Positions 33,906 through 45,041 of a DNA stretch of 64,000 nt are shown piece by piece (position 1 is the first letter of the stretch; every line of letters begins with the position of its first letter). The notes beneath the pieces are model-generated. The model did no database searches. It worked only from the letters and a program-made list of their open reading frames with translations, and was not told where the DNA came from. This stretch comes from Nelumbo lutea. Lineage: Eukaryota > Streptophyta > Magnoliopsida > Proteales > Nelumbonaceae. The stretch lies in assembly GCA_022828595.1 (NCBI GenBank), contig JAKGHH010000006.1, forward strand, positions 17,790,499-17,854,498, given 5' to 3'. The position numbers were made by a program, and so were the translations under genes.

Positions 33906-34549
33906 TGTTGATGCTCGATCTGGTCAAGGGCAATAAAGTAATTTCACCCCAAGCTTTGAGAGAAGGTCGAAGGCTTTGAGGGTCCTGGGGAGGTGAGCCA
34001 AGGTCAAGGATTGGAGGGCGAGGCATATCGCTCCTTTGGGTACTATAGAAGCCGAAGGCTCATACCGAGAAGCATGTCCCAGGGAGAACGAGGTGTTGTT
34101 CCCACAATGACGAACCTGCAAGGGAAAGGTTGTCAGAGGCCTCAGGTGATTACCCAAGGCGAGGACTCCAACGATCAAGTTAGTACGTGCATGAGGTAAG
34201 TGATGAATCTAGAGCCAAGGGGTTCCAAACGAGGTCTCAGATAGCGCTAAGTCCTTAGTGGAGAGAGCTCTAGAGATCACAAAGGTTTCAAGTGGAATCG
34301 AATTCCTTACCTAGGCGGTGCCTTGCATTTATAGCTGGAGCTGCTAGGGGGTAGTTGGGGTCAAATGGTCCAGATGCAACCCGTACGAGGGCTTGGTGAG
34401 ATGTTCTCCTAATGCCACATGACACCCTGCGATTGGGTCTGCCTGGTCTGCGTCAGGTAACTCTAAGCACCCTCATGGTAAGCTTATGCAGGCATCCTCC
34501 ATTCAACACTTGTCCTCCTTGTACAGACCAGCCGAATGTGTCTACATCA
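33906..34549 (-). mobile_element. Solo LTR of Tat-type element
   Basis: The segment TGTTGATGCTCG...CTACATCA matches the LTR at 24458-25104 throughout, with no element interior on either side. The host continues with the other half of the foldback element. A clear target duplication is not visible (TTAGC and CTAGG). Confidence 0.75.
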
Positions 34550-34929
34550 CTAGGCATTACAGTGGCATTTGAAAAAGGCACAAATGCCCTAGAAGTGTTA
34601 TTTAATTTTCTTTATGAACCATCTAAATGTTGACAAAAAATTAACAGCCTCAAATCTTTGCCTTTTCCGTTCAAGAAAGCTGGGGTCATGTTTGAGTGTA
34701 GGCAAGGATTTGAGGCTATTAATTTTTTTCAATATTTGGATGGATGATAAAGAAAATTAAATGACACTCAAAGGGCATTTTTGTCTTTTTTAAATGTCAT
34801 TTAACAGCTGGTTAACAATAGGTATTGAATTGTCATGTTTTAAAAGTTTGGGTACTGAATTGTCACATTTTAAAGTTTGGGAACCAAAGTGACCCTAGGC
34901 CCAAAGTACAAGGTACTAATCAAGAATTT
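34550..34929. mobile_element. Right part of foldback element with an inner hairpin
   Basis: An inner inverted repeat pairs about 34598-34660 (TTTAATTTTCTTTATGA) with about 34710-34776 (ATAAAGAAAATTAAATGAC). An outer arm, 34795-34905, is the inverse of 24352-24457 and 33868-33905. The whole forms a long hairpin interrupted by the solo LTR. Non-coding. Confidence 0.6.
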
Positions 34930-35621
34930 TCCCTTATATAAAATACATGGTTTTGTACTATACACATTTCTATTTGTACCCCTTTCAGACGGAGCTTCAA
35001 GAAACAGTGTCGGTGCCATTTGATTGGGACTTGGGACTTGGGACTAGGATCCATAAGTTTATGGCACTACCTAAATTGTAATAAGAGGATTTCTATTTCA
35101 TTATTTGGACATAATAGAGAATGCAACTTCTAATGTTCCCATTCTTCCACACACTTCTTATGTCAATAAAAAGTACTTTTCCAAGCTATCTGAAGTCTGA
35201 ACTTGCTAGAATGACGTTTCTATCAAAAATGCTTCTTCAGAATCAGCAATTCAATTTTACATGTATAACATCTGAAATATAAGGTTGTGTTTGGTTGTAG
35301 TGCAATTTTAATGCATGAGAGTGCAAATGAAAAGAATACAAATTCTGGTTTAATTTTGCTTTGGGTTTTACTTTATTCTTCTTCAGGTCTTAATTTTATT
35401 TCCTTTGTATTGCAATCAAACAAAATATTGAAATAAAAATAAACTATAATTTGCACCAAAAGCATTTGCACTATCATAATTTTGCATCAATGCAAATAAG
35501 TTCGCATTCCAACCAAACACAGCCTAAAGAAATATTGTTCGGACAAAATTACCCCCATTTACTTAAACACAATTAGTTCACAAAATCTCAATTATCAAAA
35601 TTCTAAGTTAATAGTATGTGA
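34930..35621. repeat. Repeat block, non-coding
   Basis: It begins with half of the Tourist-like MITE and then follows 16640-17262. No gene. Confidence 0.6.
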
Positions 35622-35673
35622 GCGCATCTGGTGTAGTGGTATCATAGTGCCCTCCCACGGTACTGACCAGGGT
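35622..35673 (+). pseudogene. tRNA-Gly(CCC)-like sequence, 3' truncated
   Basis: GCGCATCTGGTGTAGTGG starts a well-preserved acceptor 5' strand and D arm, followed by an anticodon arm with CCC. The sequence breaks off in the T arm after GACCAGGG and joins unrelated repeat text, so the 3' acceptor strand is lost. Confidence 0.7.
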
Positions 35674-37991
35674 ACCGTAGAATTTCGAATCTGTAATTCC
35701 AAAAATGACATGAATTAAAAAAATTCAAAAATTCAAAAATTCAAAAAAAAAAAGAATGAATGCCTATCTATTGCACTTCTCCTTTCGGCTTGAATAAATG
35801 CCTTCGTTGTGTTCATAGGAAGTTCTCATTTGAAACTACCCTGCACATATAATTGTGGTAGAAAACATACTTTGACCCGGCCTATTTTGTACATCTTAAA
35901 TCTGTCCTCGCATTAACCACTAAATTTAGAAGCTATATGAATGAATGCATCTTCATGGCAAGGAATCGTGAGACCTTTAGCTGGATGATCAAATTCAAAC
36001 TCTATATCAGCATCACCAAGCAAATCTTGGAAGGAAGGATAGCTCAAGTAGAATATTGGAACAACAAATCTCTTCTTTTGAGTATCACCAACATAAATAA
36101 AACATCAGTCATTGTTGCCCAACCTTATCAAAAGGAGTCGGTGTCAAAAATTTTTATGTAGTGGAGACAAATCAAATTTGAGTACAAGCTGATGGGATGA
36201 TATTTGCCAGTTAACTTTGTAGGGGCTAGGTTCTACACCATCAAGGGTCACATGGATTTTCTCATGTAATCCTCGACTCAACTAATTAATATCCATGGCA
36301 TAGCTCAACAACATGGCATGAAGGACATCTGTACAATGAAGCCATACAATAATAGGGTCTCTGTGAAGGTGCTACAAATAAATAGTATGTGAAGTTAATT
36401 CAAGCTTAGACTTACAATTAAGGGGGCTTCTATAATGTGGATGAAATATTGGTGGGTATGCATTGGTCCACATTACACCATTGTCTACAATAGTTTTGAA
36501 CTGTATATCAAATATATGAACTGAAAAGATCCACAACTAAAGAGGCATTCTGTAAATTTGATGTACACCAATCCACACCATGTGTATTGATTGCATACAT
36601 CTCACATACAACTTAAGAGATGATCTACATAATGAATTATAAATAATTTTTTATTTTTATTTTAAACATGTGATAAATTGAAAAAATAATACAAAATGAT
36701 AATAAATAAAATAAAACACCAAAAAAATATATTTATCATATATGTGAAATATTAGATGGAGAACAAGCTCCAATCTTGCCTTCAGATGGAGAACAAGAGA
36801 AATTGACAAGCCCATCATACATGTTCTAGATCAGCAGTTGAGACTGGTGAAGCAGTGGATTCGTTAGTGGTTGCATAAAAGGGAGAGGAATTAAAACGGT
36901 AAGAAAATAGAGTTTAGGGCTTCATGCAATGCTCCCCATCCACAAGATAAAAACTGGGAGGAGAAACTAAGTCATGGATATATAGTCCTGGTCCACGAGA
37001 TATTGTAGTCTTGTAGACGGGACCGTCTACAACAATCCAAATGACATAATCTCTCGTGCACTGACCAAAATGGTCCCGTCCAGGAGCTGACCATAAAAAC
37101 AAACACCAACTAAAACCAAGGGAAAACGGATGAGAATTGAGATAGTAGTAGCCTTGTAGGTGTGACCCGTGGTCTCCAACTGTTATTTGCATCTTGCTTG
37201 AAGCGTCTTAGGCTCAGTTTGCAAGGAGTACAAATACAAATATGCATAGTGCAAATCTTGTGACATCTGAACCAGATCAGATCTTGGGATTTTAGATTGG
37301 ATTCAGATCCTATTAGACTCACATTGTGTTCAGATTTAATCCAAGGCGACTTTATATTTCTTTAAAATAAATGGGATGTAGCATTAAAATCCAATCCAAT
37401 TATCTAAACAGATCATCCAAATACAACGATCTAACCATAAACATACCCTTTTTTGTTCCACTTCCATTCTGGCTTTGAAAACATGCTGAAAATATGTCTA
37501 TACAATATAGAAAGAGCCAAAAAGTTGGGTTTAACTTTGCATATGTATATTACAACTTGAATATCAATGCTTTGAGTGTTTTTGTGGGTAGGGATGGCAA
37601 CCTATATCTCACTTGGTGGATATCCACCCCTACCCACCCCAATAGAAATGACTTGTTTTTGAAGAATGAATTTGGGAGTTCCGTTGGATGGGTTTCGGGA
37701 TCTATAATATATGAAGTTATGGGGTAGGGTTCAGTATTAGGTTAAACCTAACCCTCCTTGACCCATATATTGTTGGAAAACATATAAACTTTATGTATTA
37801 AGTGTTAAATTTAATAAATTTTAATTGAATTTTATATAAAGGATAATTGATTGTTTATGCATTTTTTACATGTCTTAATCAAATAATTGAAAATTTTACT
37901 ATTTGTTCATATTATTTTACTTATTAAATACGTATATATAACAAGAAATAATAAGAAATTAAATGCATGTTCTAAAACCAAACCGTGCGCC
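35674..37991. repeat. Repeat blocks, non-coding
   Basis: Bases 35760-35925 match 5975-6170, 36280-37250 match 6640-7520, and 37255-37990 match 10620-11081 and 19390-20040. Bases 35926-36280 are absent from the copy at 5.9-6.7 kb. The small frame at 35937-36161 has no recognisable family. Confidence 0.6.
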
Positions 37992-38368
37992 TAGGGGTGT
38001 CAATTGGACTGGATTTGGTCCAATCCGGTCCAGTCCAATGTGAGTCCATTACAAATGGACCTGGTCGAATCCAGATGAATATTTTTAGACCGGTTCAAAG
38101 ACTGTTCAATCTGTTCAAATTCCTATTAATTTAGATTGGTTTCAACTCAAACCTGGTCCATTAACAACTATTTTCTTATCTTCTATCAATGGACCATATT
38201 GGCTCAATCCAATATAAATTTATTATGGATGGACCAGGTTCAATCTAATATGTCATATTGGTCTGTCCAATCTGTCCAAATTCAATGTCTTATTGGTCCA
38301 TCCAATCCATTCAAATGGATTTTGATTTGGACGAAATCCAACCCAAAAGCGATCCATTGACACCCCTA
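37992..38368. mobile_element. 377-bp hAT-type MITE
   Basis: The ends TAGGGGTGTCAATTGGA and TCCATTGACACCCCTA are inverted repeats. Six of eight flanking bases agree (CGTGCGCC, TATGCGCC). The interior repeats GGTCCA/TGGACC motifs. The paralog at about 20045-20065 lacks the insert. A related left end is at 62213. Confidence 0.75.
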
Positions 38369-38937
38369 TATGCGCCCTACCATTGAATGCAGGGAAGGTA
38401 AGATTGGGGAAGGTTTTACATTTTCATGTACAGGAAAGTTTGGATTCTTAAAATCCAACCTGTTACCAATTTTATAATAAGTATAGGCTGAGAGGTATAG
38501 AGAGGCAAGTGAAACCTAGAATTTCCAAAACCCTACTCGAACCCGCCCAATTGTCATCCCTAATTACGAAATCAACAAATACCCAAATCAACACATGTTT
38601 TGCCTGCATGTTATTACATCTTAGAATAAGTACCAACTACTTTAGAGAGACAAAGAGCAAGTTCAAAACATTGTTTGCATAGCTTATATACCGACCCTAC
38701 ATGTGTGCGTGTAAGTAGTGCTTAAAACCGTTTACCTATGATGTGTTTTTATAAACCAAAGAAAGGAAGGAGGGGAAAAAAGAACCTTGACGTTTCTTTA
38801 TATCTGAATTGGTAGGATATAATCCTTGGCCAATAGATCGCTTGCCAAGTGGGCCCAGTAGAAAAGGAGGGGGCCTGGTGCTGTGAAACGTGTGTTAAAT
38901 TTAAACCAAATGCCAAAACATTTATATGTGCTAAAAT
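38369..38937. repeat. Repeat block, non-coding
   Basis: It matches 20060-20557, up to the hAT insertion flank GCTAAAAT. No gene. Confidence 0.6.
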
Positions 38938-39740
38938 TAGGGGAGCAATTTGGACGGGCCCAGTCTGCGACCCAAATGGCCCAGCCCAAAATGATCCAAC
39001 CCAAGCCCGGTTCAACTATACAAATTTATATATACACATGTGTATGTATATATATATACACGCATATGTAAATTTGCAAACATATTACATATCTATACTA
39101 TATAAAAGAGTGAGTACAATGTGATTTTTTGGGATGAAATTATCCTCTATTTCTTTGTATGAGAAATGGTATAAAAGTCATTTCATTATAGTTGTTATTA
39201 GACCTGCTCATGGGCCAGGTAGCCTAACAGCCTGGCCCGGCCCCCGGATGGGCTTGAAAATGATTTTTAGCCTTACTCGATTATTTTTTGGGCCGGGCTC
39301 GGAATATTTCACAAAAGCCCAACTTGAGCTTGGTCCGAGCCCGACTTTTTATAATTTCTAATGGCCATATTTGTGTATTTAATCCATCTCTAATTGTAAG
39401 GGTTGAAAATGTAACTTCAATTATTACTTTCTACCTCATTTATTCCCCTCTCATTATGTCTTATACTTAAAGTACTAAATCTCATTTTCTCTTACTAAAT
39501 CCTATATTTTTAAGTTATTTTCACTAATAAATGCTACTAATTAGATCTGTGTCTATATTTTTAACAATATAAACCCATATAAATTAAAAATGACTTTAAA
39601 AAACAAAACCACTCTTCATCCAAGTGATGGCTAATCAATTCAACCATCTGAATATGATCAACCTATGAAGTCATAGTTAAGTAATAAAATTTTTAAAATA
39701 GAAATAAATCTAGTAATTTACAAAAAAAATATAGTTAGTT
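38938..39740. mobile_element. Left part of a third hAT-type element copy
   Basis: It begins TAGGGGAGCAATTTGG after GCTAAAAT, matching 20558, and follows that element with deletions to about 39740. A GGCCCGG-rich insert of about 155 bases sits at 39200-39355. The right end is missing. Confidence 0.65.
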
Positions 39741-40497
39741 AATCAATTTATCATCATCTAGCTCAAGTCCGGTTCAAATGCAAAAATGTTGCATCTATTC
39801 TCAAAGACCACCGATCAGATTTTTGTTCTCTTTATATTAGTTTTCTGGGCAGCGGTATTTATAATAACGCTAGCTCATTTGTCTGTATAGCGACGGTTAT
39901 AATGACGGCTGGCTCTAAACTGTCGGCTTAGAGCACTTTTTTTTTATTAAAATAAAATAAAACACCAAAAAATATATATTTATCATATATGTCAAATATT
40001 AAACAAAAAGAAAACAAGCTTCCGTCTTGCCTTTAGATGGAGAACAAGAGAAATTGACAAACCCACGTACCTGTTCCAGATCAGCAGTTGAGACTGGTGG
40101 AGTAGTGGATTTGTTTGTGGTTGCATAGTGACATTCAACGGAGAGGAATTAAAACGGTAAGAAAATAGAGTTTAGGGCTTCATGCAATGCACTGAATCAC
40201 TCCAACCAAGTTGGGCAACAATATTGGATGGTCCCCAACCACAATATAAAAAGTGGGAGGAAAAATTAAGTCATGGATTTATAGTCCTGGTCGACGAGAT
40301 ATTGTGGACGCGACCATCTAAAACAAACCAAATGACAATCTCTCATGCACTGACCAAAATGGTCCCATCCAGGAGCTGACCATAAAAACAAACACCAATT
40401 AAAACCAAGGGAAAAAAAGGTGAGAATTGAGACAGTAGTAGCCTAGTAGTTGTGACCCGTGGTCTCCAACTGTTATTTGCATTTTTCTTGAAGCTTC
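39741..40497. repeat. Repeat block, non-coding
   Basis: Bases 39780-39945 hold GCGG/GGCGG-containing text (GCGACGGTTATAATGACGG) that may be a remnant of a CACTA subterminal region. Bases 39955-40497 match 36700-37200. No gene. Confidence 0.5.
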
Positions 40498-40500
40498 TTA

Positions 40501-40619
40501 GGCTCTGTTTGCAAGGAATACGAATACAAACATGCAGACTGTAAATACATACAAAATAATACAAAATATAAGGTTTTGCACTCTACGTATTTGTATTTAT
40601 AATCCTTCCAAACTGAGCT
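40501..40619. mobile_element. Tourist-like MITE
   Basis: GGCTCTGTTTGCAAGG pairs with CCTTCCAAACTGAGCT, and TTA is present on both sides (40498-40500, 40620-40622). It is the closest relative of 7476-7594. Confidence 0.8.
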
Positions 40620-40919
40620 TTAATAACTCATTTTCTTATAATCATTTTAAAGAAAAGTACCTTGGACTTCTAGATCATATTTGCATCAAATCTTGTGACA
40701 TCTGAACCAGATCAGATATTGGCACTACAAGAAAAAGAGTCAAAGAGGACCGCCAGCTTTGACCTAAAGACCGCCACCTTAGACAGAAAAGACCTCTAAA
40801 CCTCTGCCAGCCTAGGTCAAGACCACCGGCTTAGACAGAAAAGACCACCGCCTTTGGAGATCGGTCCGATGCGGTTCAATCATTACTAAACCAGTTGTAT
40901 GTCAGAACCGCTGGCTCAG

Positions 40920-41215
40920 ATTTAATAAAGGTGGCGGTCTGGACTACCAGCTTAGATATATTTGGACCGCCACCTTAAGTTCGTCGAAATGTTGCTTCTG
41001 CTTTTAGGCGGCGGTCTAGACCGCGGCTTAGATATATTTGGACCGCTGCCTTAGGTCTGTTGAAATGTTACTTCCGCTTTTAGGCAGTGGTCTGGACCGC
41101 CGGCTTAGATATCTTTGGACCGCAGCTTTAGGTCCGTCAAAATGTTGCTTCTGCTTTTAGGTGGCGACCTAGACCACCGGCTTAGATTGCTTTTATGTCT
41201 AAGGCGGCGGTTGCA
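40920..41215. repeat. CACTA subterminal repeats, 76-77 bp, about four copies
   Basis: CTTAGAT recurs at 40951, 41027, 41104 and 41181, each in the setting TGGACCGCC...GAAATGTTGCTTC.GCTTTTAGGCGG. GACCGCC motifs also occur between the end and 40920. Arrays of subterminal motifs are typical transposase-binding regions of CACTA elements. Confidence 0.8.
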
Positions 41216-41990
41216 TGACTGTTGGCTTTGTTTTTTTTTTAATTTTATATTTTTTACATCAATTTGATTTCAACATTTTGTTTGTACCTGTTTATTACAA
41301 ATCTCATGCCAGATAATGCATAAAAATCAATTTAAATGAAAAATTACAAATTAAAAACAAAAATTTATTAAAATTATTAATTATTATAATATCCAAAACA
41401 GATTGCTTAAATACAATATCCAATTAACATAAAAAAGTAGAAGACATTTAAAAAAAACTTCTTGAATATGTAACACATCTTCCAATGCAAATCCTCTCCA
41501 TGACCCCTGGTTCTGTATTTAGTAGAAGGCATTTGCAGGAAAAAACTTATGTCTTCAGTATTCTTGGACAATCTAAATTCTTAGCATTGAGTCCTATGTC
41601 ACTTTATACTTTATGTTCATCTCCTTGTGGATTTGAACACCTTCCAACTCCAACTGGACCTCAGAAAAGAAAAACTAGATATCACTTATAAATAAGTCAT
41701 TGAGGCTTATTTTAAGCTTACAAAATGCTGAAAATTGAATCTTGACAAAGGAATTAAAATTTAAACAAGACGGGTTGTTTGCTTTTGATGTTTCATGACC
41801 AAAGGACCATGCAGGTGGGATTAGGAAGATAGGTTTTTGTTACTTCATGAGGAAAATAAATCATCAGCAGAAAATACAATTCCAATTCCAGCCCAGCAAT
41901 CCAAATGCAACATAACAGTTTGTTGATGGAATACATACACCAACACTAGCTAACCAAGCAAAATACATAAGGTCCCGGGTATGATCTTAC

Positions 41991-42372
41991 CATTCCTGAC
42001 CCAATCAGATATGTCTTCTCAATTTGCTTCATATCTACTCGTCCAGTCAAGTAGAGATACTTCAGAAGGTCCCCATGCCTGTTCTCTTCTGCAGTCCAAG
42101 CTCTTGTCCACACTGCCCAAGAAGTAAGACTTGCACCTGTTTCATCACGAACACCATCTAGGGTATTAAGCATTGTTTGGTAAGTAGGAAGGGCTTCTTC
42201 TGTAATCATATCTCCAACCAAGACAACAAAGTAGTCATCAGGAATCTCCTTCGATCTCTCCCTCAATTCCTTGACTTGCTCATAGAATCCCTCAGAGGCA
42301 GGATCTGGAAGAAAATCCTGTGGTTGCCAAGACTTCTCAACAGGTTAGAGAAGTGTCTTTCCATTGAAAATA
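41991..42372 (-). pseudogene. Stearoyl-ACP (acyl-ACP) delta-9 desaturase, single exon fragment
   Basis: Acyl-ACP desaturases introduce the first double bond into stearoyl-ACP in plastids using a di-iron centre. The minus strand encodes [79 protein letters not shown] and [15 protein letters not shown], all highly characteristic; EENRH is the first di-iron motif. At 41990 GTAAG follows the codons for GSGM and looks like an intact splice donor, so the fragment was copied as genomic DNA. Upstream of PVEK is a TAA where Lys is expected. Two small in-frame losses are seen (Asn before KYLYL, Ile-Gln before YLIGSG). The transit peptide and the rest of the catalytic domain are missing. Confidence 0.9.
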
Positions 42373-43192
42373 TTAAGAAAAATTAAGACAAAAAAACACT
42401 TAAGAAAGAATAAGCACCTAAACAAGGTTATGCACATAAGATCTGAAGAAGTGTCTTGATGCATGGCAGACATGTGAGGCGTCCTGCAGATTACATAATC
42501 CATAATGTAACAAGTTCTTTTCTGTCATAAGAACAACAAATGTAGCATAGGAGAAAAACAATAAAACCTGAGGGAAACTGAAGGTTCTACATGGATAATG
42601 AAACAAAATTGTACTAGCTTTGTGTTCAGAAGAGTGTTCATAATATAACTATGCATATTCTATCACAGTACTTGTGCTGCCCAAGCAAAATATCCTCCAG
42701 CTAGCTCTTAGCATCCTGTTGACCTCAAGAAGTAAAATTCCATCTTCACATCAAACAGGAAAAAAAGGAAGCATGATCAGCACCAAAATGAAAAGATATG
42801 CCAATCAAGCATTCAACAGATCACTCTAATTAGTTTTCAGGTTGAGTCAGTGCCATTTGCAGCCATTAGTCATTCATGTGAGCTCCAAACCCTCCAATTA
42901 AATAGCATTTTTTTTCTGCCAATTGCCATGTGAGAAAGCTATTAGGCTAGCAATGACAGTCACAGATTTAATATAATTAAGCATTTATTAATTATAATAA
43001 AAAGTACATTTCCAACCTATCTGAACATGCTAGAATGAGGTTTCTATCAAAATGCTTCTTCAGAATCAGCAATTCAATTTTACATGCATAACATCTGAAA
43101 CATAAGGTTGTGTTTGGTTGTAGTGCAATTTTAATGCATGAGAATGCAAATGAAAAGAAGGCAAATTCTGGTTTAATTTTAATTTTGGGTTT
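42373..43192. repeat. Non-coding: possible desaturase intron, then repeat block
   Basis: Up to about 42985 the sequence is unique in the window and may be captured intron or leader of the desaturase gene. From 42990 it matches 35165-35365. No other exon could be recognised. Confidence 0.5.
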
Positions 43193-43807
43193 TGATGAGG
43201 GGTGATTTGCCCCGACCTAATAAGTAAAGGACACGTGGACGCGGCCTACCAGTCAAACAACAAATCAGCATGTGGTGCCATGTCAGCAGATCGTGGGACC
43301 TCGGGTGTTCGGTCAATTCGAAGTCAGAGCACCTCGGTACCCAGGTACGCCGAGGTGCAACATAACAGAACCTAAAAGCTCGTCAGTTCTCTCCAAACTT
43401 CTTAGGATCACACCGCATAACTGTAGGCCTTATCCTCACCCCACCCGAATTGGAGGGAAACGGTAAGCCTCATTAACTGGTACATTATCCTCCTTCCGAA
43501 GCGGAATGGATCCCTACGTCACGGACCGAGGATTCTAGGAGCATTTCGCGAAACCCACGACAGCCCAGCTATATAAGAGCATCAACCCCCAAGACTTAGG
43601 TACACGCGATTATTTGCTCACTATCCTACTTGCATTCAAACTTCCAGCTCACAACGAGAGTACAATACTGACTTAAGCATCGGAGTGACCTTGCCGGTTA
43701 GCCACCCCGGGTTCTCTAATCCTTTGTCTTGCAGCTTGGTCCAGCTCGCTACGCAACTAGTGTCCAGGTGATCTTCCAGCTAGGAACTTCTAGATCACAC
43801 ACCATTA
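43193..43807 (+). repeat. 5' LTR of the Tat-type element
   Basis: It is 615 bp with TATATAAG at 43570. It holds about 80 bases (around CTCGGTACCCAGGTACGCCGA, 43290-43365) that the 3' LTR lacks. The terminal CA has become TA. Confidence 0.88.
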
Positions 43808-43809
43808 AT

Positions 43810-43827
43810 TGGCACTATCTGTGGGAA
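43810..43827 (+). other. Primer binding site
   Basis: TGGCACTATCTGTGGGAA lies two bases after the LTR and resembles the TGGCGCCGTCTGTGGGAA sites of Tat and Athila elements with three changes. Confidence 0.75.
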
Positions 43828-45041
43828 ACCGATTGAAAGGTCAACCTTACACCTCATCCATCCCCGTACTTTCTCTAAATCGCATCTTCAAGCAATACTG
43901 GCAAGGGAATCGACATGAGCGTCACTGGGGGTCAGGACCACCCAGCATCACTCCCTCAAGGCCCTTCAGTGACTATCAGGTAGTTCACCATCCCCCTCAT
44001 TGTCTCAAGAGTCCCTACCGTGTCAATGTAGCAAACGAGTCAATAGATAAACGTCCCGCTGCCCCAAGTAAACACCACTTTCTCAGAACCCTCAGTGATT
44101 CCTCCAGGGGTCGGGTGTCACCAATTCGATGATTTAGTTTAGAGTTTTAGATCCATGCAAATTCAGATGCAGTAGATGCATCAGTTCCAACAGTACTACT
44201 TCTATCAGTAGTTTCCACCACTACAACCGAACCAGCAACCAGGTCAGCACCATAATCAAATCCAGAACTAGCAGCCTCATCAAAGTGTTTTCCGATCCCC
44301 CCATCGAAGTGAAAGAAACTCATAGGTTCCAATCCCTCCTATGGGCCAGACCACCTCGGGGTAGGACCGATAGCTAGCACCCCCCCCCAAGTTTCTCAAA
44401 GGGGGAACCTGAAAGATAGGCCCGAGGTCAGCTAGCATGAAAGGAGCAGTCAACAACAACACTCGCAGCCTGAGAATCGCGAGTCATGGCTCGAAAATCG
44501 CCTACATGGGGCCTGAGGTGCGGGCTCGAGACAAGACCCCTTGGTGCCCTACAACAGCCAGCACCGGTCTCGAGACCAAGAAGAAGCAGGAGGAAAGAAC
44601 CTAGATCCACCTTGCAATAATGTTCAGGAGCGGGAGCGAACTAGAATCGAAGTACCCAATTAGACAGAAGTCAATAGCACCAACGTAGAGCCAGTAAAGA
44701 AGCAACAACGACAACGTCATAAGATTCATCGATCTTCCACCAGGAACAGCCCGCCAGCAAGGAGCAGCTGCATGATAGAACGAAGCAGGAAAAGGTTGGA
44801 AGTGAGCTTGGTAGCTGCACAACCGGCTCTTGCCTTGTTGAGTCATCCCTCCCCCTATCACCCAAGTTACTAGAAACCCCGATACCGAAGGATTTCAAGG
44901 TACCCCATTGGAAAAGTATGATAGAAGTTTCGACCCCAACAACCATGTCGAGGCGTTTTAATCTCAAATGCATCTCGCTAGAGCAGACAAAGCGTGCAAG
45001 TGCGTGGCTTTCTCCACCACTTTCAAAGGACTAGCTCGGAC
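43828..45041 (+). mobile_element. Tat leader and start of gag region
   Basis: Non-coding or decayed; bases from about 44299 on are repeated at 52341-53082. Short frames on either strand have no family support. A poly-C run lies at about 44381-44390. Confidence 0.6.

Larger units (their letters stand above)
40723..42985. mobile_element. CACTA-type element fragment carrying a desaturase exon
   Basis: CACTACAAGAAAA at 40723-40735 is the typical end of plant CACTA (En/Spm) elements and interrupts the repeat text CAGATCTTGGGATTTTAG of the paralogs. Subterminal 76-77-bp repeats follow. The segment runs to about 42985, where repeat text known from 35165 resumes; no opposite CACTA end was found, so the right end may be deleted or lie in a rearranged place. 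A single exon of stearoyl-ACP desaturase lies inside. No transposase is visible. Confidence 0.65.

Noticed and set aside
35937..36161. 74-codon frame as a host gene
   Set aside because: No recognisable family, no support from the paralogous block, and it lies in repeat DNA.
41485..41691. Possible further desaturase exon
   Set aside because: Neither strand shows any of the known desaturase motifs expected downstream of the GSGM exon.
43809..44132. 107-codon frame after the Tat primer site
   Set aside because: It lies in the leader region of the Tat element and does not resemble Gag; probably chance.
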